Source: an uncultured Collinsella sp.
GTDB taxonomy: Bacteria > Actinomycetota > Coriobacteriia > Coriobacteriales > Coriobacteriaceae
Reading direction: 5' to 3'
Length of the DNA stretch: 22,733 bases
NCBI GenBank assembly: GCA_900548935.1
Contig: URMR01000012.1
Coordinates: 1-22,733 of the forward strand
In this document: one piece after another, positions 6,811 through 13,760 of the stretch
Numbering within the stretch: position 1 is the stretch's first letter
Layout: each line of letters begins with the position of its first letter
Notes under the pieces: generated by a model
Told to the model about the DNA's origin: nothing
Seen by the model: the letters and a program-made list of their open reading frames with translations, nothing else
The model's database searches: none
Program-made: the position numbers and the translations under genes

Positions 6811-8531
6811 GACGCAACACCTTTGCCACGCGTGAAAAGCATATCGTCAATCGAAAGCTGCAGGATTTGCAGTTTACCCTGCTCCTCGGCTGGTATCAGC
6901 GACGAATCGAGCTTCTCCTTAAGGACTGCGACTATGTACTGGCAGTTGATTGTGCTGGCGCGTGCGATTATGTCACGCAACACCTTACCCTCGATGTTTT
7001 CAAGGACGTCATGCACTATGAAGCGCGGAGTCTTGATGCCCTTTGATTCTGCAAACTGCTGATACGCTAAATCAAATGCGGCGATGAGTGACTTGCGTGT
7101 GCCCGTGCTGGAGCCAGCGGTATCACGTATTGCAACGGGGAACTTGTTCGACTCTTCATAGTAAACGAGCAGCGGCGATTCGTTGTTGAACTCCCTGGCA
7201 AGCGGAGTGAAGAATGCGTTAAACGCAAGCATCATTGCAGCAAAATCGTTGGATTGCGGCTCGTCGCCATCATCAGACGAGCCAAGCGATGCGATTTTTC
7301 CCTCAATGCTGGTCTGTTCTACCTCAAAGCTGTTGAGCGTATCTATTACTTCTCGGCATTTGCCGATACTGCTCGAAAGCTCAACTAGGCGTGCCTGAAG
7401 CGACTCGTACTCATCGATGAGGTCTTGCTCCACCAATGACATGAATTGGCTGTTCTGCGATGACAGTTGGCTGATTTCACGTTGCACAGATGCACGCTCG
7501 GCCTTCAGTTTTTCTGCCACACTCGCGAAATAGGCAATCTTGTTGTCGCAGAGCTGGTTGTTGAATGCGACCATCTCTTCGAAAGTTGCATTCACCATCG
7601 GGATCATCGAACAGACTTCCTCGAAAAACCGTCTGCTCAAATTAACGTCGGCTTGTCTACCGCGCTCTTGCATAGCAGTCTGCAGGGCCTCTTCATTTCG
7701 TTGCAGCCTGTAGTCTATGTCTGAGAGTTGCAGTGTCAGAGATGCGTATCGGGTGCGTGTAGCCGCGATTTCATCGCGGTTGGCCCTGTAGACATCGGCG
7801 TCGATGATGCTGTTGAGCTTGCACTGGACTTCTTCATGCTCGGCTTCGAGCCCTGCAAGTATCTGCTGCTGCTCGCTGACCGTATCGACGTTCTGGACTT
7901 TCTTATAGCGTTTGATGGACTCACGCGTCTTGTTCAAGTCCTTGTTGAGGTCGTCACGCTTTTTGTCGAGCGCCGGATCTGAGATGCCGAACAGAGCGTT
8001 GTAGACACTCCGGTAGATGGATGTGCTGCCGCTGGGAACGGTTTTGAGGAAGGAATTATCATCCCCGCCTACGGACACGCGGACAAATGAATTGATCAAT
8101 TGGCGAAACGTGGGCACATTCGCTTCGTTCCCGAAAAGCAAGACATTGAGTCGTTGCTGGTAAGCTTTCTGCCCCATCTTTTCGCCGTCTATGTAGTACC
8201 TTCCATTCGGGAAGAGGTCGATTGTGAGAATCACGTCATCGCCATCGGGAAAATCCGATGTCAGTGTCATGTCGACGGCGATCTTGTTTGTGACGATGAA
8301 ATCGCGTAGCTCCTCGGTCACCGTGCCCGTGTCGGCGTCTGTGTAAATGAGCTTCCTGTCCTTGGCACCCATTGCGATATCAATGAGCTTGAGGAAGGTT
8401 GTTTTTCCAACGCGATTGTGCGATTCGGAGTCCTCGGTATCGACGATGAGGTTGGCACCCTTGTGGAATAAGACCTCGCGAACTATTTCGTCAGTTGTTG
8501 TCTTGCGAATTCTAAGCGACTTGATGAACAT
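6807..8531 (-). CDS. ABC-three-component system ATPase (DUF2326-type, SMC/RecN-like)
   Basis: A 574-residue P-loop ATPase. An N-terminal half-ABC domain contains a Walker A at about 36-45 (ESHNRVGKTT, K43). Long coiled-coil-forming segments follow (about 180-430, rich in E/K/R/Q: KDLNKTRESIKRYKK, EKLKAERASVQREISQL). The C-terminal half holds a signature-like segment (SSTGTRKSL) and a Walker B region (RFIVHDVLENIEG, about 503-515). This layout is that of the DUF2326 family, the ATPase of ABC-3C conflict systems, which are proposed to sense nucleic acids or invaders and license an effector. The start at 8531 has GGGAGGG five bases upstream and overlaps the middle-component gene by 20 bases. It is last in a four-gene operon. 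The trigger and the effector activity are unknown. Confidence 0.82.
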   Translation of the reverse strand: MFIKSLRIRKTTTDEIVREVLFHKGANLIVDTEDSESHNRVGKTTFLKLIDIAMGAKDRKLIYTDADTGTVTEELRDFIVTNKIAVDMTLTSDFPDGDDVILTIDLFPNGRYYIDGEKMGQKAYQQRLNVLLFGNEANVPTFRQLINSFVRVSVGGDDNSFLKTVPSGSTSIYRSVYNALFGISDPALDKKRDDLNKDLNKTRESIKRYKKVQNVDTVSEQQQILAGLEAEHEEVQCKLNSIIDADVYRANRDEIAATRTRYASLTLQLSDIDYRLQRNEEALQTAMQERGRQADVNLSRRFFEEVCSMIPMVNATFEEMVAFNNQLCDNKIAYFASVAEKLKAERASVQREISQLSSQNSQFMSLVEQDLIDEYESLQARLVELSSSIGKCREVIDTLNSFEVEQTSIEGKIASLGSSDDGDEPQSNDFAAMMLAFNAFFTPLAREFNNESPLLVYYEESNKFPVAIRDTAGSSTGTRKSLIAAFDLAYQQFAESKGIKTPRFIVHDVLENIEGKVLRDIIARASTINCQYIVAVLKEKLDSSLIPAEEQGKLQILQLSIDDMLFTRGKGVAS

Positions 8532-8766
8532 GTAGCCCTCCCTTCTCGTCTATTGACACGCGTCCGAGGAGGAAGAGAAAGTCCAAAGCCATGACAAAGA
8601 AGTCGTAGCTCACTTCTTTCTTGACCAGAGTGTTCGCCGTTACCTCATAGAGTTGACCGGCGTCCAAGCCTGGGTTCTGGTCGATGTAGCCATCCAAGGC
8701 GGCAGCGATGTAATAGACCGTGCTCGTCGGCTCATTATTGCGATCAAGCAGCAGCATCGTCATCAC
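8512..8766 (-). CDS. ABC-three-component system middle component (MC6-like)
   Basis: An 84-residue protein with a winged-helix-like small fold. The C-terminal block EVSYDFFVMALDFLFLLGRVSIDEKGGLHV matches the pattern I recall for ABC-3C middle component 6 (SYDWFvlALDlLylLG.i). Middle components bridge the ATPase and the CTD/effector protein. The ORF can start with GTG at 8766, ATG at 8763 or ATG at 8757; the last gives MLLLDRNNEP, which aligns best with how this family begins. It overlaps the CTD gene upstream by 23 bases and the ATPase gene by 20, so the three are translationally coupled. The assignment rests on motif and context rather than a search. Confidence 0.72.
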   Translation of the reverse strand: MMTMLLLDRNNEPTSTVYYIAAALDGYIDQNPGLDAGQLYEVTANTLVKKEVSYDFFVMALDFLFLLGRVSIDEKGGLHVHQVA

Positions 8767-9349
8767 CTGGCCTCAGAAGGACTCTGCATTTTGCCACGGC
8801 AACGGCAATCAACGCAACGCAGAACTGGTTGATGATTTCTTCGGGGACCTCGTCAGCCTGAAAGCTTGCGTCATTCACAATCATGTTATAGATCTCGTTC
8901 TCGATGAGCTTGAGCTGTGCATCGCCGTTTCCTACGCACAGCTTGCCGTCATCGCGAACGTCTGCCACATTGACAAACATCTTGTTCAGCCTTTGGATGA
9001 TGGCTTCGCTGTCGGGGAATTCCTTGATCACGCTGTCGAGACGAGCGTAGTTCTCAGAATACTCGTTGATGATGTTTAGGTAACGCGGTGCGTGGTTGTA
9101 AATCAGCTTCTTCTCTATAGGAGGCGGAGGCGTAAGGGGGAAATCTTCGCCCGTTGGCTCAGTCGACGAAATCATGATTTGCAGGAGTTTATACATGAGC
9201 GTCTTTGTAAGCGGCCGGTGCGGGCCAGACGAGACGGGCTGGTAGATGTTTATGTCATGTGAGTCATAGCTATTGGAGTCGCCGGTTATGTTCGTGGCGA
9301 CCTTTCCAATTGCGCTCTGGCTTGTCTGCGTTGGCTTATCGCGAAGCAT
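8744..9349 (-). CDS. ABC-three-component system CTD-like protein with an N-terminal GKVATN motif
   Basis: A 201-residue soluble protein. Residues 11-28 (SQSAIGKVATNITGDSNS) nearly repeat the C-terminal peptide of the tiny membrane protein encoded just upstream. A linker with prolines (TPPPPIEKKL) follows. The C-terminal helical part (about 85-190: RYLNIINEYSENYARLDSVIKEFPDSEAIIQRLNKMF, then INQFCVALIAVAVAKCRVL) has the form of the ABC-3C CTD, the domain that tethers effectors to the ATPase complex. There is no catalytic effector domain; in typical systems a nuclease, peptidase or membrane domain is fused here. The N-terminal peptide may recruit the membrane partner instead. The start at 9349 overlaps the upstream gene by 14 bases. 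CTD identity is a pattern judgement. Confidence 0.65.
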   Translation of the reverse strand: MLRDKPTQTSQSAIGKVATNITGDSNSYDSHDINIYQPVSSGPHRPLTKTLMYKLLQIMISSTEPTGEDFPLTPPPPIEKKLIYNHAPRYLNIINEYSENYARLDSVIKEFPDSEAIIQRLNKMFVNVADVRDDGKLCVGNGDAQLKLIENEIYNMIVNDASFQADEVPEEIINQFCVALIAVAVAKCRVLLRPGDDDAAA

Positions 9350-9524
9350 GGATGTTCGCCGAGTTGTTGCTGCCTACGACGTTTGTGGCAACTTTACCTG
9401 TAGCGGTCTGTGAGTTGTCGCTTAGACTCTTTTTGATTGACTTGATCTCTTGCTTGTTTTGGAGCGAGATGACGGCGGCGGCGATGGATGCGATAATTCC
9501 AAGGATAAGGTTCACAGTCTCCAT
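9336..9524 (-). CDS. Tiny single-pass membrane protein with C-terminal GKVATN motif
   Basis: A 62-residue protein, first gene of the ABC-3C operon. I chose the ATG at 9524 because GGGAGG lies four bases upstream; a TTG start four codons earlier would place that site inside the gene. One hydrophobic segment covers about residues 4-22 (VNLILGIIASIAAAVISLQ). It is followed by a positively charged amphipathic stretch (NKQEIKSIKKSLS), so the C-terminus should face the cytoplasm. The tail SQTATGKVATNVVGSNNS matches the N-terminus of the next protein at 12 of 18 positions. Expected role: a membrane anchor or pore-type effector for the system (inference). Small membrane proteins are common in conflict systems. 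Confidence 0.7.
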   Translation of the reverse strand: METVNLILGIIASIAAAVISLQNKQEIKSIKKSLSDNSQTATGKVATNVVGSNNSANIHASR

Positions 9525-9699
9525 CTTGCCTCCCAAATGTCAAGTCCAATATTCTAGACCATTATCGAGCGTTCGCTCGTTGCGTTGCCTCTAATTCTTG
9601 CTAATGGTCACAAACTGCCGAACGGACTGGATGACCTCACTTTGTGACCGACCTTTAGCCTATTTGCATGGTTAAGGGACGGTTCGTTTGTGCTGGCCT
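9525..9699. promoter_or_regulatory. Promoter region of the ABC-3C operon with two dyads
   Basis: On the minus strand a TAGAAT -10 candidate lies about 27 bases before the tiny membrane protein start. Directly upstream is a compact palindrome at 9566-9579 (CGAGCG-TT-CGCTCG). Further out, 9606-9614 (GGTCACAAA) and 9641-9649 (TTTGTGACC) form a perfect 9-bp inverted repeat. A GGGACGGTTCGTTTGT stretch at about 9676-9691 resembles REP-type palindrome cores but has no partner arm. Confidence 0.45.
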
Positions 9700-9990
9700 A
9701 TGTCAATCGAAAGGCAGGCCGACATGGACGGAGACGACCATAGCATCGACGACGAGGAAGAGGTCGCAGCGCAGGCGGGCGGCCAAGAAGGGGTCGCGCA
9801 GGCGGAAGAGCCGCAGGCAGTGGACTCGGAGAGGGGCTACCAGGCGCTTCTCGCCAAGCAGGAGGCTCGCATCAAGGAGCTTGAGGGGCAAGTGGCCGAG
9901 GCTGCCAAGAGCGCCGAGGTGGCGGACGCCCTGCGCGACGAAATCCAGCAGGTGAAGGCCAGGCGGCCGATGAGCGCATCGCCTTCGCGG
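9700..9990 (+). pseudogene. Remnant of a phage capsid scaffolding protein
   Basis: From ATG 9700 the frame reads MSIERQADMDGDDHSI, an acidic Q/E-rich stretch, and then YQALLAKQEARIKELEGQVAEAAKSAEVADALRDEIQQVKA. This is the pattern of phage head scaffolding proteins: an acidic N-terminus followed by a coiled coil. A shift to another frame near 9960 continues with AADERIAFA, which is what such proteins carry next (normally followed by LRLAG). The family sequence then ends and BspA-type sequence begins. It is read as a frameshifted, 3'-truncated gene. Family identity is from memory of scaffold patterns and was not searched. Confidence 0.5.
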
Positions 9991-10390
9991 CAGACATGGC
10001 GACGTTCGCAACCATGAACCTGACCCACCTCTTCTACTCATGCACGGCGCTGGAGGTGGTCTCCGGTTTGGGCAACCTCGCAGGTGTCAAGTCGTGCGGT
10101 TCGCGTTCGCTTCGCGCTCGTCGCCCGCCGAGCTGGACTTCCGAGGCTTCGACCCGTCTGCGCTCACCGACCTGACCTACTGCTTCTCGGGGTGCTCGTC
10201 GCTGGTGACGATCTACGCCGACGCCACCTGGGCGCTGCCTTCGAGCGGGGTTTCGGACTCGCAGTGCTTCTATAACTGCTACAAGCTGACGGGCGGCAAC
10301 GGAACCACGTATGCAAGCAGCAGGACGGTTTATACCCACTTCCGTATCGATACGACGGCTACGCCTGGTTACCTGACTGTCTCTGCTTGA
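9991..10390 (+). pseudogene. BspA-like leucine-rich-repeat protein, 3' remnant with frameshift
   Basis: Two frames together give a BspA/DUF285-type repeat protein end. The first reads ATMNLTHLFYSCTALEVVSGLGNLAGVK (from about 9999). The second starts after a shift around 10085 and reads AELDFRGFDPSALTDLTYCFSGCSSLVTIYAD, then SQCFYNCYKLTGGNGTTYAS, with the stop at 10388-10390. The spacing of LT.LFY.C.aLe units is typical of these surface proteins. The part between the two frames is garbled. The last 32 bases overlap the convergent XRE-like gene. Not expected to be functional. Confidence 0.6.
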
Positions 10391-11270
10391 CATGCTCTTT
10401 GGCTACGGTATTTGCGTCAGTCTGGGTAATATCCGAGAACATTTCATCAACGATGCGGACATGGCATTCATAAGCTGCATACCTGCTGGACCTCACCGCA
10501 TTTTCCGCTTCCTGCAGGCGTGTTGCAGCATCCCTGAATCGGGATTTTGCCGCCATTTGCCCCATGATGGAGTCTGGGTGGTTGTCACTGAGTACGTCTG
10601 CGTCTCTCAGTTCTATTTCCGCACTTGCAATGCGTTCCATAAGCAGATTGTATTGGGCATCGCCGACCTCAGACAGGCAGAGCACAAGGTCTTTAAACGC
10701 TGCTGCGGTCAGCATTCGATTGAGCACTGCCCTGCAAGCTTCTGGCTCGGCATTCGCCTTCGCGACCATATCATTCACGAGGTATTTTTCCCATTCCTCA
10801 TGGTCTCCGCCGTTGCCGCCAGACTGTTCCGGAAGCCACTCCGCACTAACTTTTCTCGTCATACGCTCGATGGACAGAACAGCCTCGCCGCTGAGACCAA
10901 GGAAGTCAGCAATATCTTGGAGCTCGTACGTATCACAATCGGTCTCCCCGATGAGAAAACCTACTGGCTTTCCGAATATGTCAGCCAGATCTACGAGGTC
11001 ATCCCATTGAGGAAACTGATCTCCTTTTCGAAATCGGCTGATCTTTCTCGCAATCGCCTTGCGGCCGTTCTCCCTTTCCACTGCATAGCGGTCATCGGCT
11101 AGCGAGGCATCATCGGCACCGTTACGCTTTTGATAGAGCAGACGCGCAAGGCCGATATTGCTAATGCCTCTGCGCCCCTTTTCTATTTCATAGCTTTCCA
11201 TCAAACCGCTGAGTCTCTTTGGAAAAATGTCCTTAGGGCGATCTTTGCGGACGTACATTGTCTTAATCAT
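10359..11270 (-). CDS. XRE-like helix-turn-helix regulator with a long C-terminal domain
   Basis: A 303-residue protein. An N-terminal region of about 18-115 carries a divergent XRE-type HTH with an insertion: FPKRLSGLMESYEIEKGRRGISNIGLARLL, then ARKISRFRKGDQFPQWDDLVDLADIFGKPVGFLIGETD. The remainder is mostly helical and acidic, without a recognised catalytic motif. GAGGA directly abuts the first ATG (11268-11270); the second in-frame ATG at 11258 is an alternative start. Inverted TAAGACAAT boxes flank and overlap the start region, so it probably represses itself. It is divergent from a small membrane protein, suggesting a two-gene regulated module. The C-terminal function is unknown. Confidence 0.7.
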   Translation of the reverse strand: MIKTMYVRKDRPKDIFPKRLSGLMESYEIEKGRRGISNIGLARLLYQKRNGADDASLADDRYAVERENGRKAIARKISRFRKGDQFPQWDDLVDLADIFGKPVGFLIGETDCDTYELQDIADFLGLSGEAVLSIERMTRKVSAEWLPEQSGGNGGDHEEWEKYLVNDMVAKANAEPEACRAVLNRMLTAAAFKDLVLCLSEVGDAQYNLLMERIASAEIELRDADVLSDNHPDSIMGQMAAKSRFRDAATRLQEAENAVRSSRYAAYECHVRIVDEMFSDITQTDANTVAKEHVKQRQSGNQA

Positions 11271-11318
11271 TCCTCATTAACAACAGATAAGACAATTATA
11301 GGACATATACCGTCTTAT
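11257..11318. promoter_or_regulatory. Operator candidates of the XRE-like regulator
   Basis: ATTGTCTTA at 11257-11265 and TAAGACAAT at 11288-11296 are perfect 9-bp inverted arms. A third half site, GTCTTAT, lies at 11312-11318 and pairs with ATAAGAC at 11287-11293. The left box lies within the first codons of the regulator, a layout that allows tight autorepression. The region between the two divergent genes is AT-rich. Confidence 0.55.
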
Positions 11319-11400
11319 TTACCGATGGCATGATAGCACTGTCGAAAGTGAGCACCCCAGTGGAAGCGGTGCTGAAGTGAAAGAAAGTGAGGAAAAGGCA

Positions 11401-11745
11401 ATGACGACTTGGGACTATGCGCAATTGTCGCATCTGGCGAAAGAGTTCGGTGGGCCTCAGGCGCTGATCAGCAATATCAGAGCGGGCGGGATTTCCGTTG
11501 GAAGAATCCAGGGTGGAGTAATCGGTTCTGTAGCCACGCTAGTCGCAGGTGGAATCGGACTGTATGCCTACGACAAGCACCAGAGGAAGATCGCTCTTGC
11601 TGAACAGAGTGCAACCATGCTCAAGGCGAACATCGAAGTATACGAAGAGGCACATTCGTCAACAGAAGTTGATGAGGCTACGAGAGAGACGCAACATAGT
11701 GAGGAGGAAACGGTAACTGAATCCAGTGGCGGCGAAGAGGCCTAG
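11401..11745 (+). CDS. Small glycine-rich single-pass membrane protein, unknown function
   Basis: A 114-residue protein from ATG 11401, preceded by GAGGAAAAGG; an ORF extension of eight codons upstream covers this site. After a soluble start (MTTWDYAQLSHLAKEFGGPQ) comes a glycine-zipper-like hydrophobic stretch at about 37-57 (GGVIGSVATLVAGGIGLYAY), then DKHQRK, then a very acidic tail (EEAHSSTEVDEATRE and EEETVTESSGGEEA). Charge distribution predicts the tail in the cytoplasm. I do not recognise the family. It is divergent from the XRE-like regulator and ends in a strong terminator, so it is probably a single-gene transcript. It could be a regulated membrane-active component of a defence or maintenance module (speculative). 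Confidence 0.6.
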   Translation: MTTWDYAQLSHLAKEFGGPQALISNIRAGGISVGRIQGGVIGSVATLVAGGIGLYAYDKHQRKIALAEQSATMLKANIEVYEEAHSSTEVDEATRETQHSEEETVTESSGGEEA

Positions 11746-11777
11746 CCACCAGATTCATTAGACAGCCACTACCACGA

Positions 11778-11803
11778 GGAGCCCCGGTATGTACCAGGGC
11801 TCC
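11778..11803 (+). terminator. Terminator of the small membrane protein gene
   Basis: GGAGCCC (11778-11784) pairs with GGGCTCC (11797-11803). The stem extends inward through GGTA/TACC with one mismatch, and AATTCGTTCTTA follows. It lies 32 bases after the stop codon. Confidence 0.7.
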
Positions 11804-11832
11804 AATTCGTTCTTATACCTTGCAGCGGATAC

Positions 11833-11991
11833 TTAGATCTCTCGGGACTTGCAGTAGAGCGGGTCGCCCTCTCCGACCAGCACATCCCACCGCCATTGCG
11901 GGGTCTCGGTGCCGGACTGGCAGAGCGCATCGAGGGGCATGACTTTTTGCTCGGGCGAGCAGGGGCAAAGGTCTGCCTTGATGTGGGCCAT
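11833..11991 (-). pseudogene. Short cysteine-containing ORF, probable 3' remnant
   Basis: From ATG 11991 to TAA 11833 the frame gives 52 residues, starting MAHIKADLCPCSPEQKVMPL and including QWRWDVLVGEGDPLYCKSREI. The frame stays open upstream to about 12058 without a good start or ribosome binding site. The composition (C-P-C, paired W residues, late C) looks protein-like rather than random, possibly a metal-binding ribbon, but I do not recognise it. A longer ORF in another frame here (11813-12061) is arginine/proline-rich and looks like a shadow. Confidence 0.35.
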
Positions 11992-12072
11992 GTCTTCGGC
12001 CTGGCCGGCGAGCTTTTTTATCCGGGGACCATGCTTTCGGCACGCGATCCCCCATCCTCAACCTCCCAAATC

Positions 12073-12217
12073 AAAAACTCAATCTGTAACACCTAGACTC
12101 GATTTGAGCAGATATCTGTTACAGATTGAGACGTTTCGGCAGAGTGATTCCCGTTTGTCTTGATTTGTAACAGGTAGAGGCAAAAAACTCGACTTGATGT
12201 TACAGATTTAGACAAAC
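12073..12217. repeat. Two-unit dyad repeat array (80-bp period) beyond lacG copy 1
   Basis: Unit A has perfect arms at 12078-12091 (CTCAATCTGTAACA) and 12117-12130. Unit B has arms at 12153-12172 and 12198-12217, beginning GTTTGTCTTGATTTGTAACA and ending TGTTACAGATTTAGACAAAC. Unit starts are about 80 bp apart, separated by a spacer resembling those in the 16881-17107 array. The array lies just past the terminator of lacG copy 1. Confidence 0.85.
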
Positions 12218-12235
12218 GGCTGCCGACCCGCGCGA

Positions 12236-12283
12236 AAACAAAAAGGCCGCATGCGAACCCGTGGAGGGATTCGCATGCGGCCG
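12236..12283 (-). terminator. Rho-independent terminator of lacG copy 1
   Basis: Arms 12245-12256 and 12271-12282 (GGCCGCATGCGA / TCGCATGCGGCC) are a perfect 12-bp stem. Read on the minus strand, it is followed by a T-rich run (complement of ACAAAAA). Confidence 0.9.
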
Positions 12284-12304
12284 ACAGGGGGCATGTGGCA
12301 GAAG

Positions 12305-13726
12305 TTAAGCCATGAGCAGGCCGGTCTCCGCGACGTTCTTGTACCAGTACGCGCTCGCCTTGGGATAGCGCTTCTGGGTCTCAAAGTCGATGTAGAACAG
12401 GCCATAGCGCTTGTTATAGCCGTTGGTCCAGGAGAACTGGTCCTGCAGCGACCACACAAAGTAGCCGTCGACGTTTACGCCGCCGTCGATTGCCTTGAGG
12501 ATCCATGCGAGATGCTGGCGCATGTAGTCGATACGAGGGGCGTCGTCGATAAAGCCGTCCTCGAAGTCGTCCTTATAGCCCATGCCGTTCTCGGTGATGT
12601 AGATCTTCTTGTAGTTGGGGTAATCGTTCTTAATGCGCAGCAGCAGGTCGTACAGGCCCTCGGGATAGATAATCCAGTCCCAATCGGTGGTGGGTACGCC
12701 TTCGCGCACGCATGACTCGCCCACGCCCTTGAGGAACCAGCGCGAGGAGCCCTTGTCGCCGGTGCCATTGTGGTTGATGTCGTTTTCGCCCTCGGCGGCA
12801 CGCAGGAACTGGCACTTGTAAGTGTTGACGCCCAGGCAATCGTTGTAGGGGAGCGCGGCGGTCAGCGCGGCGATGTCCTCGTCGCGGACGTCGAGCTCGC
12901 CGCCGGCGATATGGGACAGCTTGGTCGCAGCCTCCATCGTGTCGGCGGCATAGTGGCCGCGGAAGGTGGCGTCGAGTACCCAGCGGTTGTTGATGACGTC
13001 GGCCATGCGAGCTGCCTCGCAGTCGGCGGCGTTGTTGGGGTCGAGGGGATACTTGGGCTCCAGGTTCTGGACAATGCCGATCTCACCCTCAAAGCCACCC
13101 TCATGGAAGGCGACGACGGCCTTGGCGTGGGCCACCATCATGTTGTGCATGAGCTGGAAGGCCTTGTCCAGGCGATACTTCTCGCCGTGCGGCCAGTTGC
13201 CGACGATAAAGCTGCCCTCGGCGGTCGCGGGAATCTCGTTGAAGGTAAACCAGTGCTTGACCTCGGTGAACTCGGCAAAGCAGAACTTGGCGTACTCGAC
13301 AAAGGCGTCGATCGTCGTGCGCGTCAGGAAGCCCTCGCCGCCGTTCTGGTAAAAGGCCTCGGGCGTATCGAAGTGATCGAGCGTGACATAGGGGATAACG
13401 CCGGCTTTATTGCAGGTGGCAAAGAGCTCGTGATAGAAGGCAACGCCCTCGGGGTTGATCTCGCCAGTGCCGTTGGGGAAGATGCGGCTCCAAGCGATGG
13501 AGACGCGGATGCCGTTGATGCCGAAACGCTGGCACAGGTCGATATCGACCGGGTACTTGTTGTAGAAATCGCTTGCGGGATCGGGGGAGAAGCGACCCTG
13601 AGCTGCCAGGAAATCGTCCCAGGGCACTTTGCCCTTGCCGTGCGTGCGGGTCTCGCCCTCAACCTGGTAAGCAGCGGTGGCGCCGCCAAACACAAAGCCG
13701 TCGGGGAACTGCATGGGGTTGGTCAT
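12305..13726 (-). CDS. lacG: 6-phospho-beta-galactosidase, GH1 (cassette 1)
   Basis: A 473-residue cytoplasmic GH1 enzyme that hydrolyses lactose-6-phosphate (or a related phospho-beta-galactoside) imported by the PTS. The N-terminus FVFGGATAAYQVEGETRT is typical. The acid/base E164 sits in TFNEI and the nucleophile E379 in YITENG. The phosphate-binding triad is S432, K439 and Y441 within SWTNGYNKRYG, with the same 7 and 9 residue spacing as LacG of lactic acid bacteria (S428/K435/Y437). TDWDWIIYPEGLYD also matches LacG closely. TLDHFDTPE has D where most relatives have H. AAAGGATG precedes the ATG. It follows lacE copy 1 by 76 bases in the same orientation. A broader phospho-beta-glucosidase activity cannot be excluded. 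Confidence 0.92.
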   Translation of the reverse strand: MTNPMQFPDGFVFGGATAAYQVEGETRTHGKGKVPWDDFLAAQGRFSPDPASDFYNKYPVDIDLCQRFGINGIRVSIAWSRIFPNGTGEINPEGVAFYHELFATCNKAGVIPYVTLDHFDTPEAFYQNGGEGFLTRTTIDAFVEYAKFCFAEFTEVKHWFTFNEIPATAEGSFIVGNWPHGEKYRLDKAFQLMHNMMVAHAKAVVAFHEGGFEGEIGIVQNLEPKYPLDPNNAADCEAARMADVINNRWVLDATFRGHYAADTMEAATKLSHIAGGELDVRDEDIAALTAALPYNDCLGVNTYKCQFLRAAEGENDINHNGTGDKGSSRWFLKGVGESCVREGVPTTDWDWIIYPEGLYDLLLRIKNDYPNYKKIYITENGMGYKDDFEDGFIDDAPRIDYMRQHLAWILKAIDGGVNVDGYFVWSLQDQFSWTNGYNKRYGLFYIDFETQKRYPKASAYWYKNVAETGLLMA

Positions 13727-13760
13727 GAGTCATCCTTTCTGTGGGATTCGAATAGGGAGG

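Noticed and set aside
9259..9594. 111-codon plus-strand ORF over the ABC-3C promoter and first genes
   Set aside because: It lies antisense to overlapping genes with good ribosome sites and shows no recognisable family pattern.
11300..11308. AGGACATAT near the XRE-like promoter as a second methylase operator
   Set aside because: Only the left nine bases match the 4037-4051 site and no right arm follows; probably coincidence in an AT-rich stretch.
11813..12061. 82-codon minus-strand ORF, Arg/Pro-rich
   Set aside because: Composition looks like an out-of-frame reading; another frame over the same bases gives a more protein-like sequence.
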